64,000 nt of DNA from Sulfitobacter undariae (GTDB lineage Bacteria > Pseudomonadota > Alphaproteobacteria > Rhodobacterales > Rhodobacteraceae), in the NCBI RefSeq assembly GCF_014196805.1, contig NZ_JACIEI010000004.1, positions 62,001 to 126,000 on the forward strand. Reading direction: 5' to 3'. The notes beneath the pieces were generated by a model. The model saw nothing but the letters and a program-made list of their open reading frames with translations. It was not told the DNA's origin and made no database searches. Positions 45,125 through 53,534 of this stretch are shown here, in pieces (the first letter of the stretch is position 1; the number at the start of each line of letters is the position of its first letter). A program made the translations under genes and the position numbers.

Positions 45125-45148
45125 CAAAAAAACGGGCGCGCGGCCCGT
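45125..45148 (-). terminator. Intrinsic terminator upstream of rimP
   Basis: On the minus strand ACGGGC and GCCCGT pair around a 5-base GC loop and are followed by seven T residues. It ends the transcript of the solute-binding protein gene and lies 22 bases before rimP. Read-through would make it an attenuator for the rimP-nusA-infB operon. Confidence 0.85.
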
Positions 45149-45228
45149 GTCAGAGGTTCGATGGACGTTCGGTTTGGACCCGTACGCGCCGCTGTTGAAC
45201 GATCATATACGCTTGAAGAAGCAGAACA

Positions 45229-46059
45229 TCAAGCCCCCCACCACCTTTGTGGCGCGCGTAGATCATCAAATACACCACGTCCCAAGGCCGAAGGCATCGC
45301 CACACTGCGCGAAACGGCCTGCCCGCCTGCTACAACAATATCCTTAAATCCTGCCAAAACCTGTGGTTGGCTGATATCGATGGCGTCGACAAGATATTCA
45401 CTCAACGCTTGGGCGCGCACTACATCCGAAGGGATCGAGACAAGCTCGACAGTGTCAAACCACCCCGCCTGCCCGTCTTTCCAGTGGTTTTCAACGCGGT
45501 GCGCCAACAACTGCTGCCCCGCAGCAAAGCGGTGAACGCGGTATAGCCCGGTCCCGACACCTGTTTCAGGCGCACCGGCAGAACGAATCACATATGCCAC
45601 AGCGCTAAGCGTAAAGGGCAATGCTGGATCAGGGGCGGCCAAGGTGATCTGCACACGGTCCCTCGCCAAGGCACGCACATCGCCCAGCGCAACAAGGCTA
45701 TGCACAACATCAGCCGCAGTGAAAATCCGCCCGTCATGGAACGACACGCCATTGCGCAATGCAAATGTCCAGACCTTGGCGTCGCTTGAACTGGTCCACT
45801 CTGTCGCCAACTCCCCGCGCAACGTGCCATCGGCGGCGACTTCGGTCAGGGTTTCAAAAACCAAACCCTGCCGCGCCACTTGCATGAACAACCCATCGCC
45901 CTGCACCCAGCTATCACTGCGCGCCGCACCCGACACCGCCAGCCGCAGCTTGCCGCCACGTTGTGGCATTGGCCCCGCACTCACCCCAGCTGCGGCAAGC
46001 AACGCAGCCGCAGCACCGCTGGCAAACAGCGCACGCCTATCAAGCGGCTTACGGCTCAT
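45229..46059 (-). CDS. Short peptide-type ABC solute-binding protein (SBP family 5)
   Basis: 276 residues from the ATG at 46059, which overlaps the pip stop by 4 bases. The N-terminus carries a probable Tat signal ([20 protein letters not shown]). The rest resembles the first part of dipeptide/oligopeptide-binding proteins: QGLVFETLTEVAADGTLRGELATEW and VWTFALRNGVSFHDGRIFTAADV. Full-length relatives have about 500 residues, so the second lobe is largely missing. It has no stop or frameshift, suggesting a stable short form rather than recent decay. No permease genes are adjacent. Confidence 0.78.
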   Translation of the reverse strand: MSRKPLDRRALFASGAAAALLAAAGVSAGPMPQRGGKLRLAVSGAARSDSWVQGDGLFMQVARQGLVFETLTEVAADGTLRGELATEWTSSSDAKVWTFALRNGVSFHDGRIFTAADVVHSLVALGDVRALARDRVQITLAAPDPALPFTLSAVAYVIRSAGAPETGVGTGLYRVHRFAAGQQLLAHRVENHWKDGQAGWFDTVELVSIPSDVVRAQALSEYLVDAIDISQPQVLAGFKDIVVAGGQAVSRSVAMPSALGRGVFDDLRAPQRWWGA

Positions 46060-47027
46060 GTGAGCGCGATCCGGTCCATCGCGCGGACCAACTCTGCGCT
46101 GATCCCCGGCTCGGACAGAGCATGCCCCGCGTGGCGGACCATCTTCAATTCGCCTTTGGGCCATGCTTTGGCAATGGAATAGGCGCTCTCGGGTGGGCAA
46201 ATCATATCGTAACGGCCCTGCACGATAACACCCGGGATATGTGCAATTCGGTCCATTTGGGCCAATATCTGGCCATCATAATCCAGAAAGCCGTGGTTGA
46301 TAAAATAATGGTTCTCAAGCCGTGCAAAGGCACGCGCGTATTCCCCCGGCCCGTCAACCATATGCCCCGTAGACGCAATCGACGCGAGCGCATTTTCCCA
46401 TCCCGCCCATGCCCGCGCATAGCGCGTTTGCAAGGCGACATCGTCAGAGAACAACCGCCGATGATACGCCTTGATATAGTCGCCCTGCTCGCCTTCAGGG
46501 ACAAGGGCGGTGAAACGATCCCAAACCTCAGGCCAGAATTTACCAGCGCCGCCGCCATAGAACCAATCCAGCTCAACTTGGGTCATCAGGAACACACCGC
46601 GCAGCACGATATTGCGCACCGCCTCAGGGTGGGTCTGTGCATAGATCAGAGACAGCGTCGCCCCCCAACTGCCGCCGAACACAACCCACTGCGGAATATC
46701 AAGCGTCTGGCGAATCAGTTCAATATCAGCAACCAAATGCCATGTGGTGTTATCCGTCACACTCGCGAAGGGTGTTGAGCGGCCACAACCACGCTGATCA
46801 AAAAGAATCACACGGTAGCGCGCCGGATCAAAAAACCGCCGCATCGACGGGCTACACCCGCCCCCAGGCCCCCCATGCAACACCACAACAGGGATGCCGT
46901 TAGGATTGCCACATTGCTCTACATATACGTGATGCCCCTGCCCGACAGACAGCATGCGCCGGTCAAACGGGTCAATGGGCGGGTACAGATGTTGCACTGC
47001 GCGCTTTTGATCAGGGGTCTTATCCAT
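46056..47027 (-). CDS. pip: Proline iminopeptidase
   Basis: 323 residues of an alpha/beta hydrolase that releases N-terminal proline from peptides. The oxyanion loop is [20 protein letters not shown], the nucleophile Ser is in [12 protein letters not shown], and [10 protein letters not shown] is a family signature. The C-terminal [13 protein letters not shown] and HAGHALSEP hold the catalytic Asp and His. The start at 47027 has AGG upstream and leaves room for a promoter before the divergent ubiG; an ATG ten codons earlier is the alternative. Confidence 0.95.
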   Translation of the reverse strand: MDKTPDQKRAVQHLYPPIDPFDRRMLSVGQGHHVYVEQCGNPNGIPVVVLHGGPGGGCSPSMRRFFDPARYRVILFDQRGCGRSTPFASVTDNTTWHLVADIELIRQTLDIPQWVVFGGSWGATLSLIYAQTHPEAVRNIVLRGVFLMTQVELDWFYGGGAGKFWPEVWDRFTALVPEGEQGDYIKAYHRRLFSDDVALQTRYARAWAGWENALASIASTGHMVDGPGEYARAFARLENHYFINHGFLDYDGQILAQMDRIAHIPGVIVQGRYDMICPPESAYSIAKAWPKGELKMVRHAGHALSEPGISAELVRAMDRIALT

Positions 47028-47076
47028 TACCAACCTATATAGTACGAGAGCAGACATTGAATACAGGAGCGCCAGA

Positions 47077-47826
47077 ATGCAAGCGCATCAGAGCACAGTT
47101 GACCCCGATGAGGTCGCAAAATTCGAAGCCATGGCCGCCGAGTGGTGGGATACAGAAGGCAAATTCAAACCGCTGCATATGCTCAACCCGTGCAGACTGG
47201 ATTATATCACCAATCAGATTGCTGGAGAATTTGACCGTGACCTGACCACGCCCGCGCCGTTTAAGGGCTTGCGAATCCTCGATATCGGTTGCGGTGGCGG
47301 GCTGCTGTCTGAGCCGATGGCCCGTCTGGGTGCCACCGTGGTGGGCGCGGATGCGGCGGCGGGGAATATCCCCGTGGCGCAGGTCCACGCGGACCAATCA
47401 GGGCTAGAGATTGATTATCGGCATACCACCGCCGAAGCACTTGCAGAAGCAGGTGAGCAATTCGATGTAGTGCTGAACATGGAGGTGGTGGAACACGTCG
47501 CTTCGCCCATCAGTTATCTGACAGCCTGCCGCCAGCTGCTGAAACCTTCTGGCCTGCACATTTGCTCGACACTTAACCGCAATCCGAAATCCTATATGGT
47601 TGCGATCATCGGGGCAGAGCATGTTATGCGCTGGCTTCCCAAAGGGACACATGAATGGTCCAAATTCATCACCCCTGATGAGCTGTACAAACTATTAGAA
47701 GAAGCAGGCCTGACCCCCGTTGACCGCAAGGGTTTTGTCTTTAATCCGCTTTTATGGAGCTGGAGCATCTCGGCCAAAGACCTGAGCGTGAATTACGTCA
47801 CCGCCAGCCTCAAACCTTCAGCCTAG
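47077..47826 (+). CDS. ubiG: Ubiquinone biosynthesis O-methyltransferase
   Basis: UbiG performs both O-methylations in ubiquinone synthesis. 249 residues. The N-terminus [20 protein letters not shown] and [14 protein letters not shown] is the family signature. The SAM site is [19 protein letters not shown], followed by VNMEVVEH and the late [20 protein letters not shown] precedes the ATG. It is divergent from pip by 50 bp and overlaps the convergent marR-type gene by nine bases at its 3' end. Confidence 0.97.
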   Translation: MQAHQSTVDPDEVAKFEAMAAEWWDTEGKFKPLHMLNPCRLDYITNQIAGEFDRDLTTPAPFKGLRILDIGCGGGLLSEPMARLGATVVGADAAAGNIPVAQVHADQSGLEIDYRHTTAEALAEAGEQFDVVLNMEVVEHVASPISYLTACRQLLKPSGLHICSTLNRNPKSYMVAIIGAEHVMRWLPKGTHEWSKFITPDELYKLLEEAGLTPVDRKGFVFNPLLWSWSISAKDLSVNYVTASLKPSA

Positions 47827-48252
47827 CTGATTACGGATCTCGCGCAGGATCGGCAGGGCTGCGCGGGCTTTTTCTTCGCCCAATTGCTCAACCACTTGCG
47901 TGATCATCGGGGCGATTGCACTTAACGCAGTCTCGCGGGCCAAACGGCCAGCGGGGCTGATCGTTACCATTTTACGGCGCGCGTCGTCCCAATCGGGGCG
48001 GATATGCACATAGCCTGCCCACTCCAACTTGTTCAGCGTATTTGTCATCGCCCCACGGGTGACATGAAATGTCTCGGCCAATTGCGCAGGAGATCGCTCG
48101 CCATCGCGCCACGCCAGATGATTCAACACAGAGAAATGCGAAATCTCCATGCCCTTGGGCAGCACTTTGCTGAGGCGGTTGCGCAAAATCTGGTCAGTAC
48201 CCAGAATTTCACTGAACAGCATGATCGCCAACGTATTCGGATCGCCCGTCAT
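47818..48252 (-). CDS. MarR family transcriptional regulator
   Basis: 144 residues of winged-helix regulator. [47 protein letters not shown] spans the helix-turn-helix, and the wing follows with [15 protein letters not shown]. The last helix is the dimerisation part. It overlaps the end of the upstream amidase gene by 4 bases, so it is probably translated with it. Its ligand and targets are unknown; autoregulation of the comF-grxC-amidase-marR unit is possible but unproved. Confidence 0.9.
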   Translation of the reverse strand: MTGDPNTLAIMLFSEILGTDQILRNRLSKVLPKGMEISHFSVLNHLAWRDGERSPAQLAETFHVTRGAMTNTLNKLEWAGYVHIRPDWDDARRKMVTISPAGRLARETALSAIAPMITQVVEQLGEEKARAALPILREIRNQLG

Positions 48253-49082
48253 TCAGGCAACCCAAAGGGGCGTTTGTGGCTTACGCTTGGCACTTTGCCG
48301 CGTGCGATGTCGATTTGCGCAAGGTCCAGATCAAATGTGTACACACCCGCCTCGGTTCCCGCATCTAGAATCACCTCACCCCACGGAGCCACAACCAGCG
48401 AATGACCATAGGTATCGCGTGTCTTGTGATTGGCGCTGGCGTGTGTGCCTGTTTGCGCGGGAGCAATCACAAAACACCCTGTCTCAATGGCGCGGGCGCG
48501 CAGCAATGTATGCCAATGCGCAGCACCGGTCACAGGCGAAAATGCCGCCGGAACTGTTAGGATATGCGCCCCGGCATCCGCCAATGCCTGAAACAACGCC
48601 GGAAAACGCACATCGTAACAAATGGCCATACCAATATTGGCGAATGCTGTACGCGCCAAAACGGCTTGCGCACCGGGCCTATAGCCTTCGGATTCTTTCC
48701 ATGTTTCAGTTGGTGATACCTGAACATCAAACATGTGAATTTTGTCATACCGCGCGGCGATTTCACCCTGCGGATCGATCAGGAAAGACCGATTGGCAAA
48801 CCGCCCGTCCGCGTCATCAGTTTTCAAACCCAGCGATCCGATCAGCAGCCAAACGCCCAGCGCAGCTGCATCCGCACGCAAGGCGGCCAACGTAGGGTCA
48901 TCTGCCTCATGGTGCAGGACACTACGCTGGTGATCTCGGCTGGTCGAAATACAATTGCTCACTTCCGGCGTGCAGATAAATTCAGCACCCTGCGCGGCTG
49001 CATCGGCCAACATGCCACGCATGACTGGCAGATTGGCCGCAGGATCGTCGCTAACGTTCAGCTGGAGGAGAGCCCCCTTCAT
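48249..49082 (-). CDS. Nitrilase-superfamily carbon-nitrogen hydrolase
   Basis: 277 residues. The catalytic triad is visible: Glu in FICTPEVSNC, Lys in RYDKIHMFDV and Cys in IGMAICYDVRFPALFQ. The sequence is of the Nit/omega-amidase type, which hydrolyses deaminated glutathione or alpha-keto amides, rather than a true nitrilase. This would suit its neighbour, a glutathione-linked glutaredoxin. It overlaps grxC by 4 bases upstream and the MarR gene by 4 bases downstream. Confidence 0.92.
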   Translation of the reverse strand: MKGALLQLNVSDDPAANLPVMRGMLADAAAQGAEFICTPEVSNCISTSRDHQRSVLHHEADDPTLAALRADAAALGVWLLIGSLGLKTDDADGRFANRSFLIDPQGEIAARYDKIHMFDVQVSPTETWKESEGYRPGAQAVLARTAFANIGMAICYDVRFPALFQALADAGAHILTVPAAFSPVTGAAHWHTLLRARAIETGCFVIAPAQTGTHASANHKTRDTYGHSLVVAPWGEVILDAGTEAGVYTFDLDLAQIDIARGKVPSVSHKRPFGLPE

Positions 49083-49336
49083 CCTGCCAGCAGCGCGTCG
49101 AGTTTACCTGCCCGTTCCAGCGCATAGAGATCATCATTCCCGCCGACGTGAATATCACCAATGAAAATTTGTGGCACAGTACGGCCGCCATTGGCGCGTT
49201 TGATCATTTCTGGCTTGCGGTCAGGGTTCGCCAAAACATCCACTTCGGAAAAGCTAATACCTTTTTCGTTCAACAGACGTTTGGTGGCATGACAAAAGCC
49301 GCACAAAGGCGATGTATAGATTTCAACGGTATTCAT
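49079..49336 (-). CDS. grxC: Glutaredoxin 3
   Basis: 85 residues with the redox motif CGFC at the N-terminus (TSPLCGFCHATKRLLNEKG) and the glutathione-binding GRTVPQIFIGDIHVGGNDDL. It reduces disulfides and mixed disulfides using glutathione. Its ribosome site AAAAGGA lies in the 3' arm of a perfect 11-bp hairpin, so translation may depend on opening that stem. comF fragments lie just upstream. Confidence 0.97.
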   Translation of the reverse strand: MNTVEIYTSPLCGFCHATKRLLNEKGISFSEVDVLANPDRKPEMIKRANGGRTVPQIFIGDIHVGGNDDLYALERAGKLDALLAG

Positions 49337-49342
49337 AATGTG

Positions 49343-49370
49343 ATCCTTTTCAAAACGTGTTGAAAAGGAT
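49343..49370 (-). promoter_or_regulatory. Hairpin covering the grxC ribosome-binding site
   Basis: ATCCTTTTCAA and TTGAAAAGGAT form a perfect 11-bp stem with a 6-base loop. On the minus strand the 3' arm contains the AAAAGGA that serves grxC. The 5' arm begins directly after the stop codon of the ancestral comF frame. This geometry fits translational coupling of grxC to comF. Confidence 0.65.
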
Positions 49371-49825
49371 TTAAGCGTCTTTGGCCGCTCTTGCTAGGGT
49401 TAGAACGCGAACAGGGCCAGAACCAGCGTCCAGACAGGCCTGTGCACAGGCCATAAGCGTGGCACCCGAAGTCATCACATCGTCCACCAGAAGGATCGGA
49501 CGCCCCACCAGCAATCTGCCCCTTCTTGCCTGTCCCCATGCTTTAACGACAGCACCAGATTGCGCCCCATAGCGCTATACGTCAAGGCCGAACGCCCCTG
49601 TACCCATGGCATGGGCGCCTGCATACAGGAATCACAGTGATGAAATTCACCCTGCCCGCCTGAAGTGAGTTGAACACCGCAACTGTCGCAAACTGCACCG
49701 CCAAGAAAGCTGGTATCACGCCAGCATGGGCCACAGAGACCAAAATCACTTTCGACCATATCCCCGCATGTAAAACAGCGCGGGGGATAAATCAGCGTTA
49801 CAGCTGTTTGAAGTTGTGCATTCAC
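49371..49825 (-). pseudogene. comF: ComF remnant with internal deletion and frameshift
   Basis: The N-terminal zinc region is intact from a GTG at 49825: CFTCGDMVESDFGLCGPCW, CDSCGVQL, HHCDSC, then GRNLVLSLKHGDR at about residue 99. From there the frame runs into a stop at 49475. In another frame the C-terminal end is clear: RLLVGRPILLVDDVMTSGAT (the PRPP-binding loop) to VLTLARAAKDA, stopping at 49371. ComF proteins have about 230-250 residues; the pieces add to about 145, so about 100 residues of the phosphoribosyltransferase core are gone. ComF supports DNA uptake in competent bacteria. An assembly error cannot be excluded. Confidence 0.88.
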
Positions 49826-49842
49826 CAGCCTATGTACCTTCT

Positions 49843-50655
49843 ATGACCAAATCCATGACAGACACCGACACCCTGAAAAGACACCGCGCCCGCGCCACAG
49901 CGGATGGGATGTTTTTACATGCCGCCGCCGCTGACGAACTTCATGATCGTCTGGATATGGTTAAAAAGCCGTTTAAAGACACAGCAATAGTCACGGGGTT
50001 CGCCGATTTCTGGGCCAAGGCACACCCAAATGCGATGGTTACCGAAGATGCGGAAACCCTAAACCTCTCGCCCCAGTCTCATGATCTGGTGGCGCATATG
50101 ATGGGACTCCATTGGGCGAATGACCCTGTTGGGCAATTAATCCAGTGCCGTCGCGCCCTGCGCCCCGACGGTTTGTTTATCGCAATCAGTTTTGGCGGCG
50201 ACACCCTACAGGAACTCCGCCGCGCATTGGGTGAGGCAGAGATCGCGGTAACAGGCGGGCTCTCCCCGCGCATCGCGCCCCTTCCCGAACTTCGTGATCT
50301 GGGGGGGCTTCTGCAACGGGCAGGATTCGCCCTGCCTGTCGCTGATACCACTACTCTCACGGTAGAATACCGCGACATCTGGCATCTGATGCATGACCTG
50401 CGTGCGATGGGAGAAACCAACGCGCTATCCAACCGTTTGCGCAAACCGACCCGCCGTGCCGTGTTCCAACATGCTCAAGAACTCTATGCGCAGCACTTTG
50501 CCGCAGCTTCGGGCAGGCTCCGAGCTAGCTTTGAGCTACAAACCCTTACTGGCTGGGCTCCCGACGCTTCACAGCAGCAACCCCTGCGCCCTGGGTCCGC
50601 GCAACAACGGCTTGCAGATGCGCTGGGAACGCCTGAAACACCGCTGAAAGATTGA
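49843..50655 (+). CDS. NDUFAF5-like SAM-dependent methyltransferase family protein
   Basis: About 270 residues related to the BioC/NDUFAF5 group; NDUFAF5 hydroxylates an arginine of complex I in mitochondria. Visible features are RHRARATADGMFLHAAAADEL (the N-terminal family motif) and LNLSPQSHDLVAHMMGLHWANDP. Next come ALRPDGLFIAISFGGDTLQEL and YRDIWHLMHDLRAMGETNAL. The classic glycine-rich SAM loop is weak. The start is uncertain: ATGs at 49843 and 49855 are both possible. It is divergent from comF, and an NDUFA9-like gene is also in this window. Confidence 0.82.
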   Translation: MTKSMTDTDTLKRHRARATADGMFLHAAAADELHDRLDMVKKPFKDTAIVTGFADFWAKAHPNAMVTEDAETLNLSPQSHDLVAHMMGLHWANDPVGQLIQCRRALRPDGLFIAISFGGDTLQELRRALGEAEIAVTGGLSPRIAPLPELRDLGGLLQRAGFALPVADTTTLTVEYRDIWHLMHDLRAMGETNALSNRLRKPTRRAVFQHAQELYAQHFAAASGRLRASFELQTLTGWAPDASQQQPLRPGSAQQRLADALGTPETPLKD

Positions 50656-50707
50656 CCCCACGTGAAATCTATCTATTTGAGATTTCGAATTTACGCAGGA
50701 TGGCACC

Positions 50708-51763
50708 ATGACAAACATGCAGACCGACCCACGCCCAACACACGCAAATGCAGACCACCCAACCGTGCCGCGCCCAAAAATTGGGGTGTTATTGGCTAAT
50801 CTGGGAACGCCCGATAATTATGACTATTGGTCAATGCGCCGCTACCTGAGCGAGTTTCTCTCGGATCAACGCGTAATCGATTACCCTACGTGGAAATGGC
50901 AGCCGTTGTTGCAGCTGATCATCCTCACAAAACGGCCCTTCACCTCAGGTGCCGCGTATAAATCCATCTGGAACCACGCAGAAAACGAAAGCCCCCTGAT
51001 GACGATCACCAAGGCGCAAACCGCCAAGATCAAAGCCGAAATGGCCGAGGCTTATGGCGAGAATGTCATGGTTGATTTCTGCATGCGCTACGGCAACCCC
51101 TCAACGCAAAGCAAAGTCGACGCGATGGTAAAGGCTGGTTGCCAAAAAATTCTGTTTTTCCCTCTTTATCCGCAATACGCAGGTGCCACTTCGGCCACTG
51201 CCTGCGACAAATTCTTTGAAGCGCTCAGCCGCCAGAAATGGCAGCCTGCCAGCCGCACAGTGCAGCCGTATTTCGATCGCCCCGATTATATTGATGCACT
51301 GGCCCAATCCATTGAGGCAAAATACGCCACCCTTGAATCGCGGCCCGATATTCTGGTCTGCTCTTACCATGGGGTCCCACAGCGGTATCTAATGGAGGGT
51401 GACCCCTATCATTGCCACTGCCAGAAAACCACGCGCCTGCTGAAAGAGCGGTTGGGCTGGGCTGATACCGAGATCACAACCACCTTCCAGTCGAAATTCG
51501 GCCCTGAGGAATGGTTGCAGCCCTACACCGTTGAGGAAGTGGCGCGACTTGCCGAGCAAGGTAAAAAGAACATCGCGATTTGCGCACCCGCATTTTCAGC
51601 CGATTGCATCGAAACGCTGGAAGAAATCAACGAAGAGATTTTTGAGAGTTTTGAACACGCTGGGGGAGAGGTGTTCACCTATATCCCGTGCCTCAACGAT
51701 GATGATGCGCATATCAACGCGTTATCGAATGTGATTCGGGAAAACCTGCAAGGCTGGATCTAA
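50708..51763 (+). CDS. hemH: Ferrochelatase
   Basis: HemH inserts iron into protoporphyrin IX, the final step of heme synthesis. 351 residues. GVLLANLGTPDNYDYWSMRRYL begins the fold. FFPLYPQYAGATSAT is the porphyrin-contact motif, CSYHGVPQRYLMEGDPYHCHC supplies the catalytic His, and CAPAFSADCIETLEEI the second metal-side motif. AGGA precedes the ATG. An intrinsic terminator follows about 80 bp after the stop. Confidence 0.97.
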   Translation: MTNMQTDPRPTHANADHPTVPRPKIGVLLANLGTPDNYDYWSMRRYLSEFLSDQRVIDYPTWKWQPLLQLIILTKRPFTSGAAYKSIWNHAENESPLMTITKAQTAKIKAEMAEAYGENVMVDFCMRYGNPSTQSKVDAMVKAGCQKILFFPLYPQYAGATSATACDKFFEALSRQKWQPASRTVQPYFDRPDYIDALAQSIEAKYATLESRPDILVCSYHGVPQRYLMEGDPYHCHCQKTTRLLKERLGWADTEITTTFQSKFGPEEWLQPYTVEEVARLAEQGKKNIAICAPAFSADCIETLEEINEEIFESFEHAGGEVFTYIPCLNDDDAHINALSNVIRENLQGWI

Positions 51764-51843
51764 GTCCATTCACAACTAGCGGGATCGGCACAGGCTGATC
51801 CTGCTAACCACAACAACAGCCTTACTCCATAGGCCGGAAACGC

Positions 51844-51875
51844 AAAAAGGCGGTGCAACAGCGCACCGCCTTTTT
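51844..51875. terminator. Bidirectional terminator after hemH
   Basis: GGCGGTGC and GCACCGCC pair around a 6-base loop, flanked by AAAAA and TTTTT. It serves hemH on the plus strand and the small exported-protein gene on the minus strand. Confidence 0.92.
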
Positions 51876-51897
51876 AATTTAGTCCAAAGACTAAAAC

Positions 51898-52077
51898 TTA
51901 GTCAGCCAAAGCTGCTGCAACCAGAACCAGGATCAACAGTGGAACCAGAACACCGGCAGAAGAGCTAGAAGCTTCTTCGATGATGACTGGTGCTTCGATG
52001 ATTGGATCTGCCAGCGAGCCAGCGGAAGCGGAAGAAGCGGCAGCTGTCAGAGCAGCGGCGAGAACGAGTTTTTTCAT
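51898..52077 (-). CDS. Small exported membrane protein (59 residues)
   Basis: Start at 52077 with a strong GGAGG eight bases upstream. The product has a signal peptide (MKKLVLAAALTAAASSASAG). A short acidic/Ile-rich segment follows (IIEAPVIIEEASSSS). A C-terminal hydrophobic helix ends it (GVLVPLLILVLVAAALAD). After cleavage a mature peptide of about 40 residues would be inserted in the inner membrane. I do not know its function; similar small proteins seem common in Rhodobacterales. A longer frame upstream lacks an SD and is rejected. It is a single-gene unit ending at the shared terminator. Confidence 0.78.
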   Translation of the reverse strand: MKKLVLAAALTAAASSASAGSLADPIIEAPVIIEEASSSSAGVLVPLLILVLVAAALAD

Positions 52078-52221
52078 AGTAATTACCTCCAGAAGATGGG
52101 GCGCCATGTTTCTCAGCATGAAACGCACCGTAAACTTACCTCGTGATATCCCGTTAATAGCATCTTTCCCCCAAAGGAAATAAAGATTTTCAAAACGAAT
52201 AATACTCGGTGAAGCTTGTCG

Positions 52222-52833
52222 TCAAATTAGCAACACTTGCGTGCCGATGTTGACCATATTGTAAAGCTCTTCAACGTGTTCATTGTAGAGACCAATGCAT
52301 CCGTTGGATGACCGACGACCAATTTTGCGTGTGTCATGGGTGCCGTGGATTCGGTAATATGTCCAGCTCAGGTGCATAGAGCGGGTGCCCAAAGGGTTTT
52401 CAGGACCAGGTCCGATAAAGGGAGGCCACTCTGGATTCCGCTGTAGCATAGAAGGTGTGGGGCGCCACGACGGGTTCGGGTCTTTTACAGTCACCTGTGT
52501 GCGGCCCCGACGTGTCAATTCTTGGGTCAAAGGTACACTAGACGGGTAGAGCTTATAAACGCTCCGGTCTTCAGACCAGTAATGAACAGCGCGACTATCA
52601 ATATCGACAAGAATCGCACCGTTTTTCGTATCGCTGAAATAAGGCTCCCAAGACAGCGTGCGGAAACTCGAGATGTTGCGTGGCACCACCTCTGTTACAT
52701 CGCGTTCTGTTTCGGTCGTTGCCTGGCTGTTCACATCAATAGCGGTCTGCGCCAATGCGGGTGAAGCAAGCAGTGCCGCCCCGCCGGCAATAAAGCCGCG
52801 GCGCGTGTTCAATTTAAAGGTGGTATTGGACAT
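52222..52833 (-). CDS. L,D-transpeptidase (YkuD domain), Tat-type signal
   Basis: 203 residues. The N-terminus NTRRGFIAGGAALLASPALA looks like a Tat signal. The YkuD domain carries the catalytic motif HGTHDTRKIGRRSSNGCIGL, with the His, Ser and nucleophilic Cys in the S-x-G-C-I arrangement. Such enzymes make 3-3 peptidoglycan cross-links or attach lipoproteins to the wall. A second L,D-transpeptidase lies 0.7 kb away. Confidence 0.92.
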   Translation of the reverse strand: MSNTTFKLNTRRGFIAGGAALLASPALAQTAIDVNSQATTETERDVTEVVPRNISSFRTLSWEPYFSDTKNGAILVDIDSRAVHYWSEDRSVYKLYPSSVPLTQELTRRGRTQVTVKDPNPSWRPTPSMLQRNPEWPPFIGPGPENPLGTRSMHLSWTYYRIHGTHDTRKIGRRSSNGCIGLYNEHVEELYNMVNIGTQVLLI

Positions 52834-52995
52834 CTCATGTCTCCGGCTAAAAAGCTCTATGGCCTTCGTATATTGCCTCAAAGACACGTTTTCAAATCAA
52901 ACCCTACATCGATAGGCGGATCGTTGCGATGTACATTTGAACTGTTGCTCGCCAGCATGTATGCCATTTGAGAAATATAGGCTTGGAGTAGCGTA

Positions 52996-53502
52996 ATGAT
53001 CCGTCTTTTCACTCTTTTTCTGGTAGGCACGATGGCCTTGACGGCCTGCCAACCCGTCTCATCAACTGACAGCAATGGCCGTATGGTACCGCGTGCCTAC
53101 AAAATTAGCCAACGTGAGGCCCAGCAACTGCCCTTCCGCATGCTTGATTCCGTAAATGCTTTGCGCGGTGCCTCAAGCTTGACCCCGCTGGCGCTTGACG
53201 CACAGCTTACAGCCGCCGCAGCAACACATTCACGTGATATGCAGGTTCAAAACCGCCCTTGGCACTTTGGATCAGATGGATCATCCCCTGTGGAACGGGC
53301 CAGCCGCGCAGGCTTCTCAGGAACACTTCTCGGAGAGGTAATCTCCGAAACTTACGAGACTGAGCTCGAAACCCTTAGCGCATGGATGGCAAAACCAGAC
53401 ACCCGTCGCATCATCATGGATACCGAAGGACGCCGCATGGGGTTCTCGTGGTTTCAGGAAGATAACGGCAAAATCTGGTGGACACTGATGGTTGGCAACT
53501 GA
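52996..53502 (+). CDS. CAP-domain (SCP/PR-1) lipoprotein
   Basis: 168 residues. A lipoprotein signal (MIRLFTLFLVGTMALTAC) puts the acylated Cys at residue 18. The CAP domain shows LDSVNALRGASSLTPLALDA, AAAATHSRDMQVQNRPWHFG and GFSGTLLGEVI. WHFG stands in for the usual HxxG-type histidine. In bacteria these proteins are found near cell-wall enzymes, and their activity is mostly unknown. It lies between two L,D-transpeptidase genes that read the other way, which supports a cell-envelope role. Confidence 0.88.
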   Translation: MIRLFTLFLVGTMALTACQPVSSTDSNGRMVPRAYKISQREAQQLPFRMLDSVNALRGASSLTPLALDAQLTAAAATHSRDMQVQNRPWHFGSDGSSPVERASRAGFSGTLLGEVISETYETELETLSAWMAKPDTRRIIMDTEGRRMGFSWFQEDNGKIWWTLMVGN

Positions 53503-53515
53503 CCCGAAGGGTCAG
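53499..53515 (+). terminator. Short terminator after the CAP lipoprotein
   Basis: CTGACCC and GGGTCAG form a 7-bp stem with a GAA loop, overlapping the stop codon, followed by CATTTTCCTTT. It lies between converging genes. Confidence 0.55.
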
Positions 53516-53534
53516 CGCCATTTTCCTTTAGCGT

